A DNA stretch of 53,984 bases from Bacteroidetes bacterium RIFCSPLOWO2_12_FULL_35_15. GTDB taxonomy: Bacteria; Bacteroidota; Bacteroidia; 2-12-FULL-35-15. The notes beneath the pieces are model-generated. The model did no database searches, was not told where the DNA came from, and saw only the letters and a list, made by a program, of their open reading frames with translations. The position numbers and the translations under genes are program-made. Shown in pieces: positions 42,186 to 51,680 of this stretch (position 1 is the first letter of the stretch; each line of letters starts with the position of its first letter). Location of the stretch: assembly GCA_001769385.1 (NCBI GenBank), contig MEPB01000080.1, forward strand, positions 1,278-55,261, given 5' to 3'.

Positions 42186-42683
42186 AAGATAAACCGCTTC
42201 TTTTCCTTTTTTATCTATTTCCACAGTAATATGTTCCTGTAAAGTAGTGGAAAGCGATAAGCCCACAAAATCAGCTTTTATAGGGTAACGGTTGTGTCCG
42301 CGATCAACAAGTACCACCGTGGTTAAACGTTTTACAGGAGTAGTTAAAAAAGGCTTGGCGCCAAATATTAATGTCTTGCCGGAATTCAAAACATCATCCA
42401 CCAGAATAATTACTTTGTTCTTTAGTTCCTTCTCGGATAAAGAAATTTTAATATCTACTGCTACCGGATTTTCTTTGTTAATCTTTATTTCGATAAGCTT
42501 GGTTTTTATCGGAGAGATCTTTTTTAATACATCATCAATACGTTTTGCTAAGATGAAGCCATTAGAAGCAATGCCGGCAATGATAATTTCTTTCTCATTA
42601 TAATTGTTCTCATAGATCTCATAGGCAATACGATTGATCTTTTGTTGAATTTGTTTGCTGTCGGCTATTAAGGTCTTATTCAT
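42180..42683 (-). CDS. PyrR-like phosphoribosyltransferase
   Basis: 167 residues of the type I phosphoribosyltransferase fold. The PRPP-binding loop is VIILVDDVLNSGKTLIFGA (about 91-109), with VVLVDRGHNRYPIKADFVGL downstream as in PyrR, the pyrimidine-operon attenuator/uracil phosphoribosyltransferase. The N-terminal GIASNGFILAKRI loop also fits. There is no pyr operon beside it, so its regulatory role is uncertain. Confidence 0.75.
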   Translation of the reverse strand: MNKTLIADSKQIQQKINRIAYEIYENNYNEKEIIIAGIASNGFILAKRIDDVLKKISPIKTKLIEIKINKENPVAVDIKISLSEKELKNKVIILVDDVLNSGKTLIFGAKPFLTTPVKRLTTVVLVDRGHNRYPIKADFVGLSLSTTLQEHITVEIDKKGKEAVYLS

Positions 42684-42761
42684 TTTTCGAAAATTTTGAA
42701 ACTATTTATATTTTTTCCTTTTTCCTTTTTTTTCTGTTTTCTTTTTGCTGCCTACTTCTTA

Positions 42762-43310
42762 CTACTTTCTTCTTACCGCTTCCTCTTGACTATTCCCTAT
42801 AACTCGGCCTCCTTTATAAAAATATTTTTTATAATATTCTTCATTCAGATCACTGATAATTACTCCATAAGCAACAGATGCATGTGCAAATTTATTATTT
42901 CCTAAGTAAATTCCAACATGAGAAATTTGTCCACGCTTAATTTTAAAGAATAAAATATCTCCTTCTTGCAGGTCTTTCTTTTCAACCGGTATTACTGTTG
43001 GCCAGATATCACGCGATCCGCCTGATAGAGTGATACAATATGTATTTCGGTACATTTCACCTACAAAGCCCGAACAATCTATCCCTTTTTTTGATTTGCC
43101 GGCATATTTATATCGTGTGCCTACCCAATCATATACCTGATAATACAAATAGGGTGTACATGCAGAATCAATGGATAATTGATATGCAGAAAAATAAACA
43201 GGCATGCTTTGTTTTTGCACTTTTGGTTTCGGTTTTTGCTTCTGCTTTTTGGTTTGAGCAAAGCACAAAAAAGGAATTAAAAATAAAAAAAGTACGATCC
43301 GGAATTTCAT
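42762..43310 (-). CDS. NlpC/P60 cysteine peptidase, exported
   Basis: 182 residues. MKFRIVLFLFLIPFLCFAQ is a signal peptide, followed by a Lys/Gln-rich linker. The catalytic domain has Cys in GIDCSGFVGEMYRN (about 80), His in ISHVGIYLGNNKFAHAS (about 134) and a further His in FAHAS. It probably cleaves peptidoglycan peptide cross-links in the periplasm. It is 17 bases from the preceding methyltransferase gene. Confidence 0.88.
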   Translation of the reverse strand: MKFRIVLFLFLIPFLCFAQTKKQKQKPKPKVQKQSMPVYFSAYQLSIDSACTPYLYYQVYDWVGTRYKYAGKSKKGIDCSGFVGEMYRNTYCITLSGGSRDIWPTVIPVEKKDLQEGDILFFKIKRGQISHVGIYLGNNKFAHASVAYGVIISDLNEEYYKKYFYKGGRVIGNSQEEAVRRK

Positions 43311-43326
43311 TGCAAAAACTATCTGT

Positions 43327-43911
43327 TTATTTCTTTATAAAGTTGATAAATATCTCACGACCCATTCGTGGTTGAATTGAATTTACACATGCTGCAAACG
43401 TTTTAAATTCGAAACCCGAATTAAATAGCTTTGTGTATTCTTCTATTGTTGCACCAAATGGAGGGTTCTCGGTATCAACAGGATCTGTAAAAAAAACACC
43501 AACTAATTTTCCTTTCGGTTTTAAAAGTTCAAGCATTTTTGTAACATACTGTTTACGGAACGAAGGATCCAAGGCGCAAAAAAAAGTTTGTTCAATGATC
43601 AGATCGTAGTGTGATTGATGTTCAAAAAAATCACATAGAATTAAATTTTCTTTTGGAAAATCAGACAAACGTTTTTGTAAATTTATTAATGGCAGCTCCG
43701 AAATATCAATTACGGTGATGTTCGAAAATCCTTTTTTGAAGAGGTATTCGGCCTCATGCGCATTGCCTGCTCCCGGAATAAGAATTCTGATATTAGTATC
43801 AGTTAACTGATCAATGTATTCTTTTAAAGGGTTAGAAATAGTCCCTACATCCCAACCTGTTTCATTTTCCTGATAACGTTTGGTCCAAAACTCTTTGGTA
43901 AATTTATTCAT
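43327..43911 (-). CDS. Thiopurine-methyltransferase-like SAM methyltransferase
   Basis: 194 residues. The N-terminal FWTKRYQENETGWDVGTISN and PLKEYIDQL match the TPMT group. The SAM-binding glycine motif is ILIPGAGNAHEAEYL (about 43-57) with VIDISELPL as motif II, followed by IEQTFFCALDPSFR. These enzymes methylate thiols, halides or tellurite. Cytoplasmic; the natural substrate cannot be told. Confidence 0.85.
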   Translation of the reverse strand: MNKFTKEFWTKRYQENETGWDVGTISNPLKEYIDQLTDTNIRILIPGAGNAHEAEYLFKKGFSNITVIDISELPLINLQKRLSDFPKENLILCDFFEHQSHYDLIIEQTFFCALDPSFRKQYVTKMLELLKPKGKLVGVFFTDPVDTENPPFGATIEEYTKLFNSGFEFKTFAACVNSIQPRMGREIFINFIKK

Positions 43912-43926
43912 TACAATTTTTATTTT

Positions 43927-46458
43927 TTAGAATGAGAACTGGACTCCTGCTTTTATTCCCCAGTTAGTAATGGTACTTCCGGGATTTGTTTTTGCATAAT
44001 GATCCTGATAGGGTTCATCATTATATGTTAAACGATATAAGAAATCAATTCGGAAAATATCAAATATATTTTCTATTCCGAGATCGGCTTCAAAATAGGG
44101 TACATCTTCCATGGTGGTAAAATTATTATTGATGTTGAATTTTTTATTTTTCTCACTCAGGGTTCCATAAACCATGTTTAAACCGACTACTTCCCGCCAG
44201 TTATATTTTTTTAACAATGGAACGCGGTTAAAAAATAAACCGTTTAAATGATGTTGCCAGAATGCTTGTATATACTGGTCACTCACGAATTCGAAAAAAT
44301 TCATTTGATTGAATGTATTATTTGCATAAAAATTTGTTTCATTGCCTCTTGGTATTTCCAGCAAGGTGTATGGGATCTCAGAAAATACTTTTCCCACTTT
44401 TATAAATATTCCGGTATAACCCAGCGTAGCCATTTTAAATTTATTCTGATACGAAAGACTTACTTTATGATAATTAAAATCTCCTTCCAATACATTTTTC
44501 AAACCGATGGTGTAATTAAGACTTATGATCGCTGATCTTTTATTTCCAAAACTGATCCGTTCGTTTCCGTTTTGTACATAACGTTCCTTGGCCGAAAAAC
44601 GTGCATCAATAAGTGCTTCCGTAATGGAATAACTCCTTTGCTGAAAAATATTGAATTGATCGGGAGCAACAGTAAGATCAAACAGAGGTGTGGTTCGGAT
44701 ATTTTGGAAAGTAATTTTAGAAGTTAATCCGAAATTAAAATCTTTTTCATACCAGATACGTGCTTCCTGCATTTTTAACAGCTTGGAAAAATTACGGATG
44801 TTGGCGGATAAATTATACAGATTATTTGGTGCTTGTCCCAGATTTATATTCTGCGAATAATTAAAATTTGTTCCTATCTGATTGATATCATCTCGGTATT
44901 GAATTCCAACTTTACTCCAGGGAAAACGACTTAAGATCCGTTCTAACTGAAGATTGTATTTGAATTTTTTATCTTTGAACCCATAAGCACCGTATCCTCT
45001 GATGATCCAGTCTTTGCTGAATTTCACATTGGTTCGGAAACCCAGCTTTACTTTGTTCCCTTCATATTGGTTATAGCTATATAATTGCATGTAATGTCCC
45101 AGGTCAACAGGTCCGAAATCTTTATACCCGGAAAATAAAAAGTAGAGAACGTTTACTGCATTTTTTATTAATGGGATGCTCCTCACTGTATCTATCATGT
45201 CGTATGATTTCCCTTCGAGTGGTGTTAATTTTTCAAAACGATTTTCTTTCCACCAAAGTGTATCTTTTATAATTGCATCTTCTGCATATTGAATTCGGGT
45301 ATCATAAAAGTTTTTTTCTTTTGGTTTGTTCACCACAAAGTTTCTGTTCGAATTATAGGTGCGTACAACCAGACTTACAAACTTATCGGTAAGCGTACTG
45401 AAATCTATCATCGTTCGTGTTTGTGTAGGCACCCAGATTCCTGCATCGGTAGGAATTAAAACTTGTTGAATACGTGCTCTGTCGAGCCAGTTAAAATTTA
45501 CATCGGGTGTGATTTCCAGATCAAGTTGTTTGATAGCAAAGGTGGTATCGGTTATCCAGATGGAACCTGTAAAGGCCAGATCTTTTTTGTTTTTTGGCCG
45601 GCAATCAATTCGATAGCACCAGAAACTATCAAGCATAACACTATCGGTCAGATAATAATTATAAAATAACATGGCATTATCTGCAATAGGATTCAAAATT
45701 TCTTTTGCCTGAATGCTCACATTATTGTTGCAGAAATTATAGTTTTGAAAATCGGTACCTGTTAATTGTGAAACAGCACTTCCATCTTTCATCCCAACAA
45801 ATTTTATTTTTACGGCTTCTACTTCTTCGCGTTTTTTTTCACCTACTTTATAAGAATAAATATTTGAAATAACTTCACTCATCATCACCGGTAAATTCGC
45901 TTTGCTATTCTCTCCTGCAAGGCTATCCAGGCTGTCCCACATTTTTGTAAAACCACGGAATAATTTCCATTTACGCATTTTTGGTGTCACATTATCTACA
46001 TCAGCTTCCTGTTTGGTATAGCTGGTGTATTGCACCGATTCAAGGTTATCACGATTGTATTTTGCTTTATTGTTCTGTGCGTTTTTTATTATTCGTAAAG
46101 CTGGATTTATTCCGGGTCGAATTTCTACAGTGCCTAAGTTCAATGCTTCCGGACTCAAAGTAAAATTAATGATTTGTGAAACACCTTTCTTTACAGGTTT
46201 TGCTTTTGAGCGATAACCGATCAATGAAACAAAAATGGAATCTTTTGGGGTAGAAGTTTTTATATAATAGTTGCCATCAAAATCAGTAACAGTTCCAATT
46301 AGTGTTCCTTTAAAATAAATATTTACAAAGGGGATTCCACTATTGGTGCCGTTCTCTGTAACCCTTCCGGCAATAATAGTTTCCATCTGAGCATTCATTT
46401 GAATGCTTAGTAATAGCAAAAATAAAATGAATAGTAATGATGATCTTTTCATTCTCAA
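43927..46458 (-). CDS. DUF5686 outer-membrane protein with carboxypeptidase-like regulatory domain
   Basis: 843 residues. The signal peptide (about 1-23, SLLFILFLLLLSIQMNAQ) is followed by a carboxypeptidase-like regulatory (CarboxypepD_reg) domain (about 28-110: AGRVTENGTNSGIPFVNIYF, SLIGYRSKAKPVKKG). The DUF5686 region then spans the rest, ending in many amphipathic beta strands and a terminal GVQFSF, so a beta-barrel in the outer membrane is likely. Function not known. It stops 15 bases upstream of the methyltransferase start and begins just after rlmD. Confidence 0.85.
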   Translation of the reverse strand: MRMKRSSLLFILFLLLLSIQMNAQMETIIAGRVTENGTNSGIPFVNIYFKGTLIGTVTDFDGNYYIKTSTPKDSIFVSLIGYRSKAKPVKKGVSQIINFTLSPEALNLGTVEIRPGINPALRIIKNAQNNKAKYNRDNLESVQYTSYTKQEADVDNVTPKMRKWKLFRGFTKMWDSLDSLAGENSKANLPVMMSEVISNIYSYKVGEKKREEVEAVKIKFVGMKDGSAVSQLTGTDFQNYNFCNNNVSIQAKEILNPIADNAMLFYNYYLTDSVMLDSFWCYRIDCRPKNKKDLAFTGSIWITDTTFAIKQLDLEITPDVNFNWLDRARIQQVLIPTDAGIWVPTQTRTMIDFSTLTDKFVSLVVRTYNSNRNFVVNKPKEKNFYDTRIQYAEDAIIKDTLWWKENRFEKLTPLEGKSYDMIDTVRSIPLIKNAVNVLYFLFSGYKDFGPVDLGHYMQLYSYNQYEGNKVKLGFRTNVKFSKDWIIRGYGAYGFKDKKFKYNLQLERILSRFPWSKVGIQYRDDINQIGTNFNYSQNINLGQAPNNLYNLSANIRNFSKLLKMQEARIWYEKDFNFGLTSKITFQNIRTTPLFDLTVAPDQFNIFQQRSYSITEALIDARFSAKERYVQNGNERISFGNKRSAIISLNYTIGLKNVLEGDFNYHKVSLSYQNKFKMATLGYTGIFIKVGKVFSEIPYTLLEIPRGNETNFYANNTFNQMNFFEFVSDQYIQAFWQHHLNGLFFNRVPLLKKYNWREVVGLNMVYGTLSEKNKKFNINNNFTTMEDVPYFEADLGIENIFDIFRIDFLYRLTYNDEPYQDHYAKTNPGSTITNWGIKAGVQFSF

Positions 46459-46460
46459 AT

Positions 46461-47903
46461 TTATTTTTTCTCCAGCAAAACTACATTCTCGACATGGTGT
46501 GTTTGAGGGAACATATCCACCGGTTGCACCTTTATCACTTTGTATTTTTCATCAAGCAATTGCAGGTCACGTGCTTGTGTAGCAGGATTACAACTCACAT
46601 AGACGATACGTTTGGGTCCTATCTCCAGTATTTTTTTTGTCACGTCTTCATGCATTCCTACACGTGGCGGATCCGTGATGATCACATCCGGTTTTCCGTT
46701 TTCAGTGATAAACGTATCGTTCAGCACATCTTTCAGGTCACCTGCATAAAAACTGGTATTTGTAATTCTATTAATTTCCGAATTTATTTTAGCATCATCA
46801 ATGGCTGCAGAAATATATTCGACTCCTACTACTTTTTTTGCCTGATGTGCTACAAAGTTTGCTATGGTGCCTGTTCCGGTATATAGGTCATACACCACAT
46901 CAGTGTTTTTTATGGCAGCAAATTCACGTGTGACTTTATACAATTCATAGGCTTGCTCCGAATTGGTCTGATAAAAACTTTTCGGACCAATTTTAAATTT
47001 CAAGCCTTCCATGTTCTCATAAATACTGTCGTTCCCTTTAAATAGCTTTATTTCCAGGTCGCTGATGGTATCGTTTTTCTTAGTATTTATAACATATTGC
47101 AAGGAAGTGATCTGAGGGAATTTTTCAGAAATATGATTCAGTAATTTTTCTATTTCAATTTTATCATCGTAATGAAAGGAAACAATAAGCATCCATTCAC
47201 CTGTGGAGGTACTGCGAATAATGATGTTGCGTAATAGTCCAATTTGTTCGCGCAAATCAAAAAAAGGCAACTTGTTTTCTAAGGCGTATTTCTTTATTTC
47301 ATTACGGATTGCATTGGAAGGTTCTTCCTGCAAATGACATTTTTCAATGTTCAGTATTTTATCGAACATTCCCGGGATATGGAAGCCCAGTGCATTACGA
47401 CTTGTCTCGCCTTGTGCTTCGCCAAACAAAATACTTTTATCATTTATCTGTTCAGTTGTCAACCAACGTTTATTCGAAAAAGTAAATTCTAATTTATTCC
47501 GGTAATTATAAATTTTTTGTGAGGGCAGGATCTTTTGTAGTTCCGGAAGTTCAATTTTTGCTAATCGTGTTAAAGCATCACTTACTTGTTTTTGTTTGTA
47601 AAACAATTGCCACTCATAACTCATGTTTTGCCATTTACATCCTCCACATACTCCGAAATGGCTGCAAACTTCCTCCACACGTTTTGCCGATCTTTCTTTT
47701 ATGTTGATAGCAGTTGCTTCACGGTATTTGCTTTTTTTGCGGGTTATTTGCACATCCACCACATCACCCGGTACAGCGCCTTTAATGAAAATAACATATT
47801 CATCAGTCTTTGCTATTGATTGCCCATCTGAACTGGCATCAATAACACTCACATTTTCAAGTATTGGTAACGGTTTTTTATTCTTTTGTCTCATAGTACA
47901 CAT
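46461..47903 (-). CDS. rlmD: 23S rRNA (uracil-5-)-methyltransferase RlmD family
   Basis: 480 residues. It has a TRAM domain (about 12-70), an iron-sulfur site with CSHFGVCGGCKWQN (about 80-94) and a later ligand Cys in KCHLQEEPS, and a SAM domain with YDLYTGTGTIANF (about 320). The catalytic DPPR is in ITDPPRVGMHEDV and the nucleophile in YVSCNPATQARDL (about 433-445). It methylates uridine in large-subunit rRNA. An ATG at 47894 (MRQKNKK) is an equally good start. Confidence 0.92.
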   Translation of the reverse strand: MCTMRQKNKKPLPILENVSVIDASSDGQSIAKTDEYVIFIKGAVPGDVVDVQITRKKSKYREATAINIKERSAKRVEEVCSHFGVCGGCKWQNMSYEWQLFYKQKQVSDALTRLAKIELPELQKILPSQKIYNYRNKLEFTFSNKRWLTTEQINDKSILFGEAQGETSRNALGFHIPGMFDKILNIEKCHLQEEPSNAIRNEIKKYALENKLPFFDLREQIGLLRNIIIRSTSTGEWMLIVSFHYDDKIEIEKLLNHISEKFPQITSLQYVINTKKNDTISDLEIKLFKGNDSIYENMEGLKFKIGPKSFYQTNSEQAYELYKVTREFAAIKNTDVVYDLYTGTGTIANFVAHQAKKVVGVEYISAAIDDAKINSEINRITNTSFYAGDLKDVLNDTFITENGKPDVIITDPPRVGMHEDVTKKILEIGPKRIVYVSCNPATQARDLQLLDEKYKVIKVQPVDMFPQTHHVENVVLLEKK

Positions 47904-48079
47904 TTTTGCTTTTCAGCGAATGTAAATTTACTAAAACCGTTTGGATTAAGGGTTTGATTTTTTATCCTTATTTGAACCCCCACAGAGAATTTAAATTTTG
48001 TATCTTTTTTAGAGACGTGTGTTATAAATATAAGAATTATCAAAGAGTTCTTTGTTTTAAATATTTAAAATTTAACGTC

Positions 48080-49555
48080 ATGAAAAAAATAATTCTGAAC
48101 AAGCTGAATGTAAAAATACTGATAAGTATTGCTACTGTTGCTGTTGTTGTAAGTATTGCATCTGTAAAATATCCTCTGAAAGAAAATAATTCGACAGCAG
48201 CAGAAAATAAAGTAAAGCCACCATTAAAAAATGTGAATGTTAATTTTGAAAATTATTTAGTGGATGCCAATGAAAAAACAATATTAAAATATCAAACAGG
48301 TTCCATAATTAAAATCCCAAATGATGCTTTTGTTGATAAGAACGGTAAACCTGTTTTCGGAAAAGTAATTATTAAGTACCGTGAGTTTCACGATCCTGCC
48401 GATTTTTTTGTTAGCGGGATCCCAATGACCTACGATTCGGCCGGAGTGCAATATCATTTCGAATCAGCCGGAATGCTTGAAATACTGGCCTTTCAAAAGG
48501 GCAAACCAGTTTTTGTGGATCCTGCAAAAAAAATTGTTATTGAAATGGTTTCTTCTCAGGGAGATGATAAATACAACATTTATAAATACGATTCTTTAGC
48601 AGGAAATTGGAACTACCTCTACAAAGATCATGCAAATAGCATGATTGACAACGATAAGAAAGGCTTGGATAAAAAGCAATTACCAATGGAAAAGGTAGGT
48701 GCATCTAAAAAACAGTCATCACAACCTGAAATAATTCCTCTTCTGCCTTTAAAAAGTGATCTTACTAATTTCCATTTTGATATAGAAACCGATCCTCTGG
48801 AATTTCCGGAAATAAATGCATACAAGGGTGTTCGCTTTGAAGTGAGTGTGAACGAAAAAGACTTTGATCCTGCTTTTGTAAGTATTTTATGGAATGATAT
48901 TATACTTGAAAAAGGAAAGCAAAAAGGAAGTTATTTTATGACCTTAATAAAAGGACGTGAATCGCATACATTTGAAACAGTGCCTGTTTTAGACGCAAAG
49001 AATTATGACGAAGCACTTTCGCAGTACAAAAACATATATTTCCAAAGAAAAGAAAAGGAAACAAAAGAACAAAAAATGAGAGATTCAATAAACAGGGTAT
49101 TAAACCAAGAACGATTGGATCAAAATGATTTCGCGAAAAGCAATTTACAAAATGCATCGGCAAGTAATGAAACTCAAAATATGGTACAACGGACATTTGT
49201 GATCAACGGCTTCGGTATCTGGAACTCTGATTGTCCTGCGTCATTGCCAAAAGGAGAACAATTTGCTGCAACATTTACCGACACGTTAGGAAGAAAAATA
49301 ACATTCAAAACTTTGTATTTAGTCGAAAAAGGACGTAATGCAATGTTCGTGATGTACAATTATTCCACCTTGAATTATGATCCAGGCAAAAAAAATATTT
49401 TATGGGCAGTAACCAACGATAACAAACTTGCAATCTTTGATGAACAGGATTTTAAAAAAATTATAATTAAAAATGATAGCTGCACCATTAAAATGACAGT
49501 TATAAAACGACCCATTACAAAGATTTTTGAAGTGAGATCCCTGTTAAATATTTGA
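48080..49555 (+). CDS. Exported protein of unknown function
   Basis: 491 residues from the ATG at 48080, where a signal anchor begins (MKKIILNKLNVKILISIATV). The upstream in-frame extension overlaps the rlmD promoter region and looks untranslated. The mature part is beta-rich: GSIIKIPNDAFVDKNGKPVF resembles the ZU5-like/DUF-type domains of Bacteroidota envelope proteins, and a low-complexity Lys/Glu/Gln linker lies at about 325-370. The stop precedes the next gene start by 2 bases, so the two are a pair. Confidence 0.7.
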   Translation: MKKIILNKLNVKILISIATVAVVVSIASVKYPLKENNSTAAENKVKPPLKNVNVNFENYLVDANEKTILKYQTGSIIKIPNDAFVDKNGKPVFGKVIIKYREFHDPADFFVSGIPMTYDSAGVQYHFESAGMLEILAFQKGKPVFVDPAKKIVIEMVSSQGDDKYNIYKYDSLAGNWNYLYKDHANSMIDNDKKGLDKKQLPMEKVGASKKQSSQPEIIPLLPLKSDLTNFHFDIETDPLEFPEINAYKGVRFEVSVNEKDFDPAFVSILWNDIILEKGKQKGSYFMTLIKGRESHTFETVPVLDAKNYDEALSQYKNIYFQRKEKETKEQKMRDSINRVLNQERLDQNDFAKSNLQNASASNETQNMVQRTFVINGFGIWNSDCPASLPKGEQFAATFTDTLGRKITFKTLYLVEKGRNAMFVMYNYSTLNYDPGKKNILWAVTNDNKLAIFDEQDFKKIIIKNDSCTIKMTVIKRPITKIFEVRSLLNI

Positions 49556-49557
49556 TC

Positions 49558-50274
49558 ATGACAAATAAGGATATGAAAAAAATTATCTTCCTGCTATTTT
49601 TTGTTTTGCTTGCGGAATCACAATTTGCGCAGGATACCACTGCGACCATTAAAATTAAAAAAACAAAATGGAAAGTACTGATCACTTCAAAGGATAGTAT
49701 TTTATGGATCGATAAAGAAAACCATGTGACCATATCTGTTGAAGGAGGTCTGAATTATTGTGTAAATATTAAAGACGGTAAAATTACCTGCAACAGGAAT
49801 AATTATACAATCCAAGTTTTTCAGGAAGGTACTGCAATACTCACTGTTTATGAGAAGCTTCCAAATAAACGATTAAGAACGCTACATACTAAATTATACC
49901 AGGTGAAACGAATTCCAGATCCTGTGGCTTATGTGTGTGGAGTAAAAAGTGATTCCGTGATAGACAAACTACAGATTATTCACGATAATAAAGTTACCAT
50001 TACACATCCATTTTATAAATTAGAACTTCCTGTGTTGGGTTTCGAGGTTATATTTTCTAACGCTGGGAAAGCTGATACGCTTACTTCGAAAAACAATCAT
50101 TTTACTATCGATATGCGAAAGCGGATCTATTATTTACCTTCCGGCTCAATTTTGTATTTTGAGAACGTTTATTGTGAAATGCCGGATGGAAAAGTTAAAA
50201 AGATAAAACCTTTTGAGATTTATATTACAGAAACAAATAAGTACAAAGTGGGTTACCGGGTTATAGGACTATAA
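49558..50274 (+). CDS. Exported protein with GldM C-terminal-like domain
   Basis: 238 residues from the ATG at 49558; a second ATG at 49573 (MKKIIFLLFFVLLAESQFAQ) gives a cleaner signal peptide. The last 120 residues start RIPDPVAYVCGVKSDSVIDK and follow the GldM-C pattern (IPDPVA.VGG, then FEV.F..AGKADTL, then MPDGKVKKIKPFEIYI). GldM is part of the gliding/type IX secretion motor, but this protein lacks its membrane and coiled-coil parts, so it is a stand-alone relative. It follows the preceding exported protein directly. Confidence 0.7.
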   Translation: MTNKDMKKIIFLLFFVLLAESQFAQDTTATIKIKKTKWKVLITSKDSILWIDKENHVTISVEGGLNYCVNIKDGKITCNRNNYTIQVFQEGTAILTVYEKLPNKRLRTLHTKLYQVKRIPDPVAYVCGVKSDSVIDKLQIIHDNKVTITHPFYKLELPVLGFEVIFSNAGKADTLTSKNNHFTIDMRKRIYYLPSGSILYFENVYCEMPDGKVKKIKPFEIYITETNKYKVGYRVIGL

Positions 50275-50326
50275 ATAGAATAGGGAATAATTGACCTTTT
50301 AGGGCTAAAAGGTTAAGAAAAATGAT

Positions 50327-50334
50327 TAAATTTG
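50327..50334 (+). promoter_or_regulatory. Possible -7 box for ornithine aminotransferase gene
   Basis: TAAATTTG fits TAnnTTTG and lies 23 bases before the ATG at 50357. A short hairpin ACCTTTTAG / CTAAAAGGT at 50294-50313, just upstream, may end the previous operon. Confidence 0.35.
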
Positions 50335-50356
50335 TAGCTTATAAAATATTTTGACG

Positions 50357-51598
50357 ATGGAATCTCTCATGACAAACAAAATTACCGCACAAAAAGCAAT
50401 TGAACTTGAAGATAAATACGGTGCTCACAATTATCACCCATTACCTGTGGTATTGGAGCGTGGCGAAGGAGTGTTTGTTTGGGATGTAAATGGTAAACAA
50501 TACTTTGATTTTTTAGCTGCATATAGTGCCGTTAATCAGGGACATTGTCACCCGAAAATTATTGCCGCATTGGTGGAACAGGCACAAAAATTAACACTTA
50601 CTTCCCGTGCATTCTATAACGATTCATTGGGTGAATATGAAAAATTTATCACTTCTTACTTTGGTTACGATAAAGTATTACCAATGAATACAGGTGCCGA
50701 AGGGGTTGAAACAGCTTTAAAATTAACCCGTAAATGGGCATACGAGAAAAAAGGAATTGCTGAAAATGAAGCAAAGATCATTGTATGCAAAAACAATTTT
50801 CATGGACGTACCATTACTATTGTTTCTGCCAGTAGCGATCCTGATGCACGAAATAATTTTGGTCCATTCACTCCCGGAATAATTTCTGTTGAATATAATA
50901 ATGCAGAAGCATTAGCTGAACTGTTAAAAGATAAAACAATTGCCGGCTTCTTGATTGAGCCTGTGCAAGGCGAGGCAGGAGTTATTGTACCTGATGAAGG
51001 ATATCTTAAAAAATGTTATGAGCTTTGTAAAGCAAATAATGTTTTATTTATTGCTGATGAGATCCAATCAGGATTAGGCCGTACAGGAAAACGTTTAGCA
51101 TGTGATCACGAAGGTGTTCATCCTGATATTTTAATTTTAGGAAAAGCGCTTTCAGGTGGAACATTCCCTGTTTCAGCAGTTTTGGCAAGTGATGAAATTA
51201 TGCTTTGCATCAAACCCGGACAACATGGTTCAACTTATGGAGGAAATCCAATCGCATGTAAAGTTGGAATAGCTGCTCTTACTGTTTTAAAAGAAGAACA
51301 ATTATCAGAAAACTCTGAACGATTAGGAAAAATATTATTAAAAGAGTTAAAAGCGATTCAAGCTTCTTATCCTGAATTAGTAAAAACTGTGCGTGGAAAA
51401 GGATTGTTCTGCGCGATGGTTATTGCTGAACGTAATGGAAAAACTGCCTGGGATGTATGTATCGAATTAATGAAAAACGGATTACTTGCAAAACCAACTC
51501 ATGGAGATACCATCCGTTTTGCACCACCATTGGTAATTACGGAGGATCAAGTAATGGAATGTGCTTCGATTATCAGGAAAGTTGTTAAACAATTTTAA
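50357..51598 (+). CDS. rocD: Ornithine--oxo-acid aminotransferase
   Basis: 413 residues from the ATG at 50357 (another ATG at 50369). It converts ornithine and 2-oxoglutarate to glutamate semialdehyde and glutamate, using PLP. Landmarks: [20 protein letters not shown] at the N-terminus, [14 protein letters not shown] for the phosphate-binding loop, [27 protein letters not shown] with the PLP-binding Asp, and [15 protein letters not shown] with the Schiff-base Lys. The length and the YGAHNY start are typical of RocD rather than acetylornithine aminotransferase. Confidence 0.95.
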   Translation: MESLMTNKITAQKAIELEDKYGAHNYHPLPVVLERGEGVFVWDVNGKQYFDFLAAYSAVNQGHCHPKIIAALVEQAQKLTLTSRAFYNDSLGEYEKFITSYFGYDKVLPMNTGAEGVETALKLTRKWAYEKKGIAENEAKIIVCKNNFHGRTITIVSASSDPDARNNFGPFTPGIISVEYNNAEALAELLKDKTIAGFLIEPVQGEAGVIVPDEGYLKKCYELCKANNVLFIADEIQSGLGRTGKRLACDHEGVHPDILILGKALSGGTFPVSAVLASDEIMLCIKPGQHGSTYGGNPIACKVGIAALTVLKEEQLSENSERLGKILLKELKAIQASYPELVKTVRGKGLFCAMVIAERNGKTAWDVCIELMKNGLLAKPTHGDTIRFAPPLVITEDQVMECASIIRKVVKQF

Positions 51599-51624
51599 AT
51601 AGTTTAACTTTTAATTTATTGTAG

Positions 51625-51657
51625 AAAGCCTCAGCGATTTTTCGCTGGGGCTTTTTG
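51625..51657. terminator. Strong bidirectional terminator
   Basis: Stem AAAGCCTCAGCGA / TCGCTGGGGCTTT with a loop of Ts, then TTGTTT on the plus strand and AAAG..TTTCTAC on the other. It lies between the convergent rocD and T9SS cargo genes. Confidence 0.85.
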
Positions 51658-51680
51658 TTTGGAGAACAGAATTTTTAAAA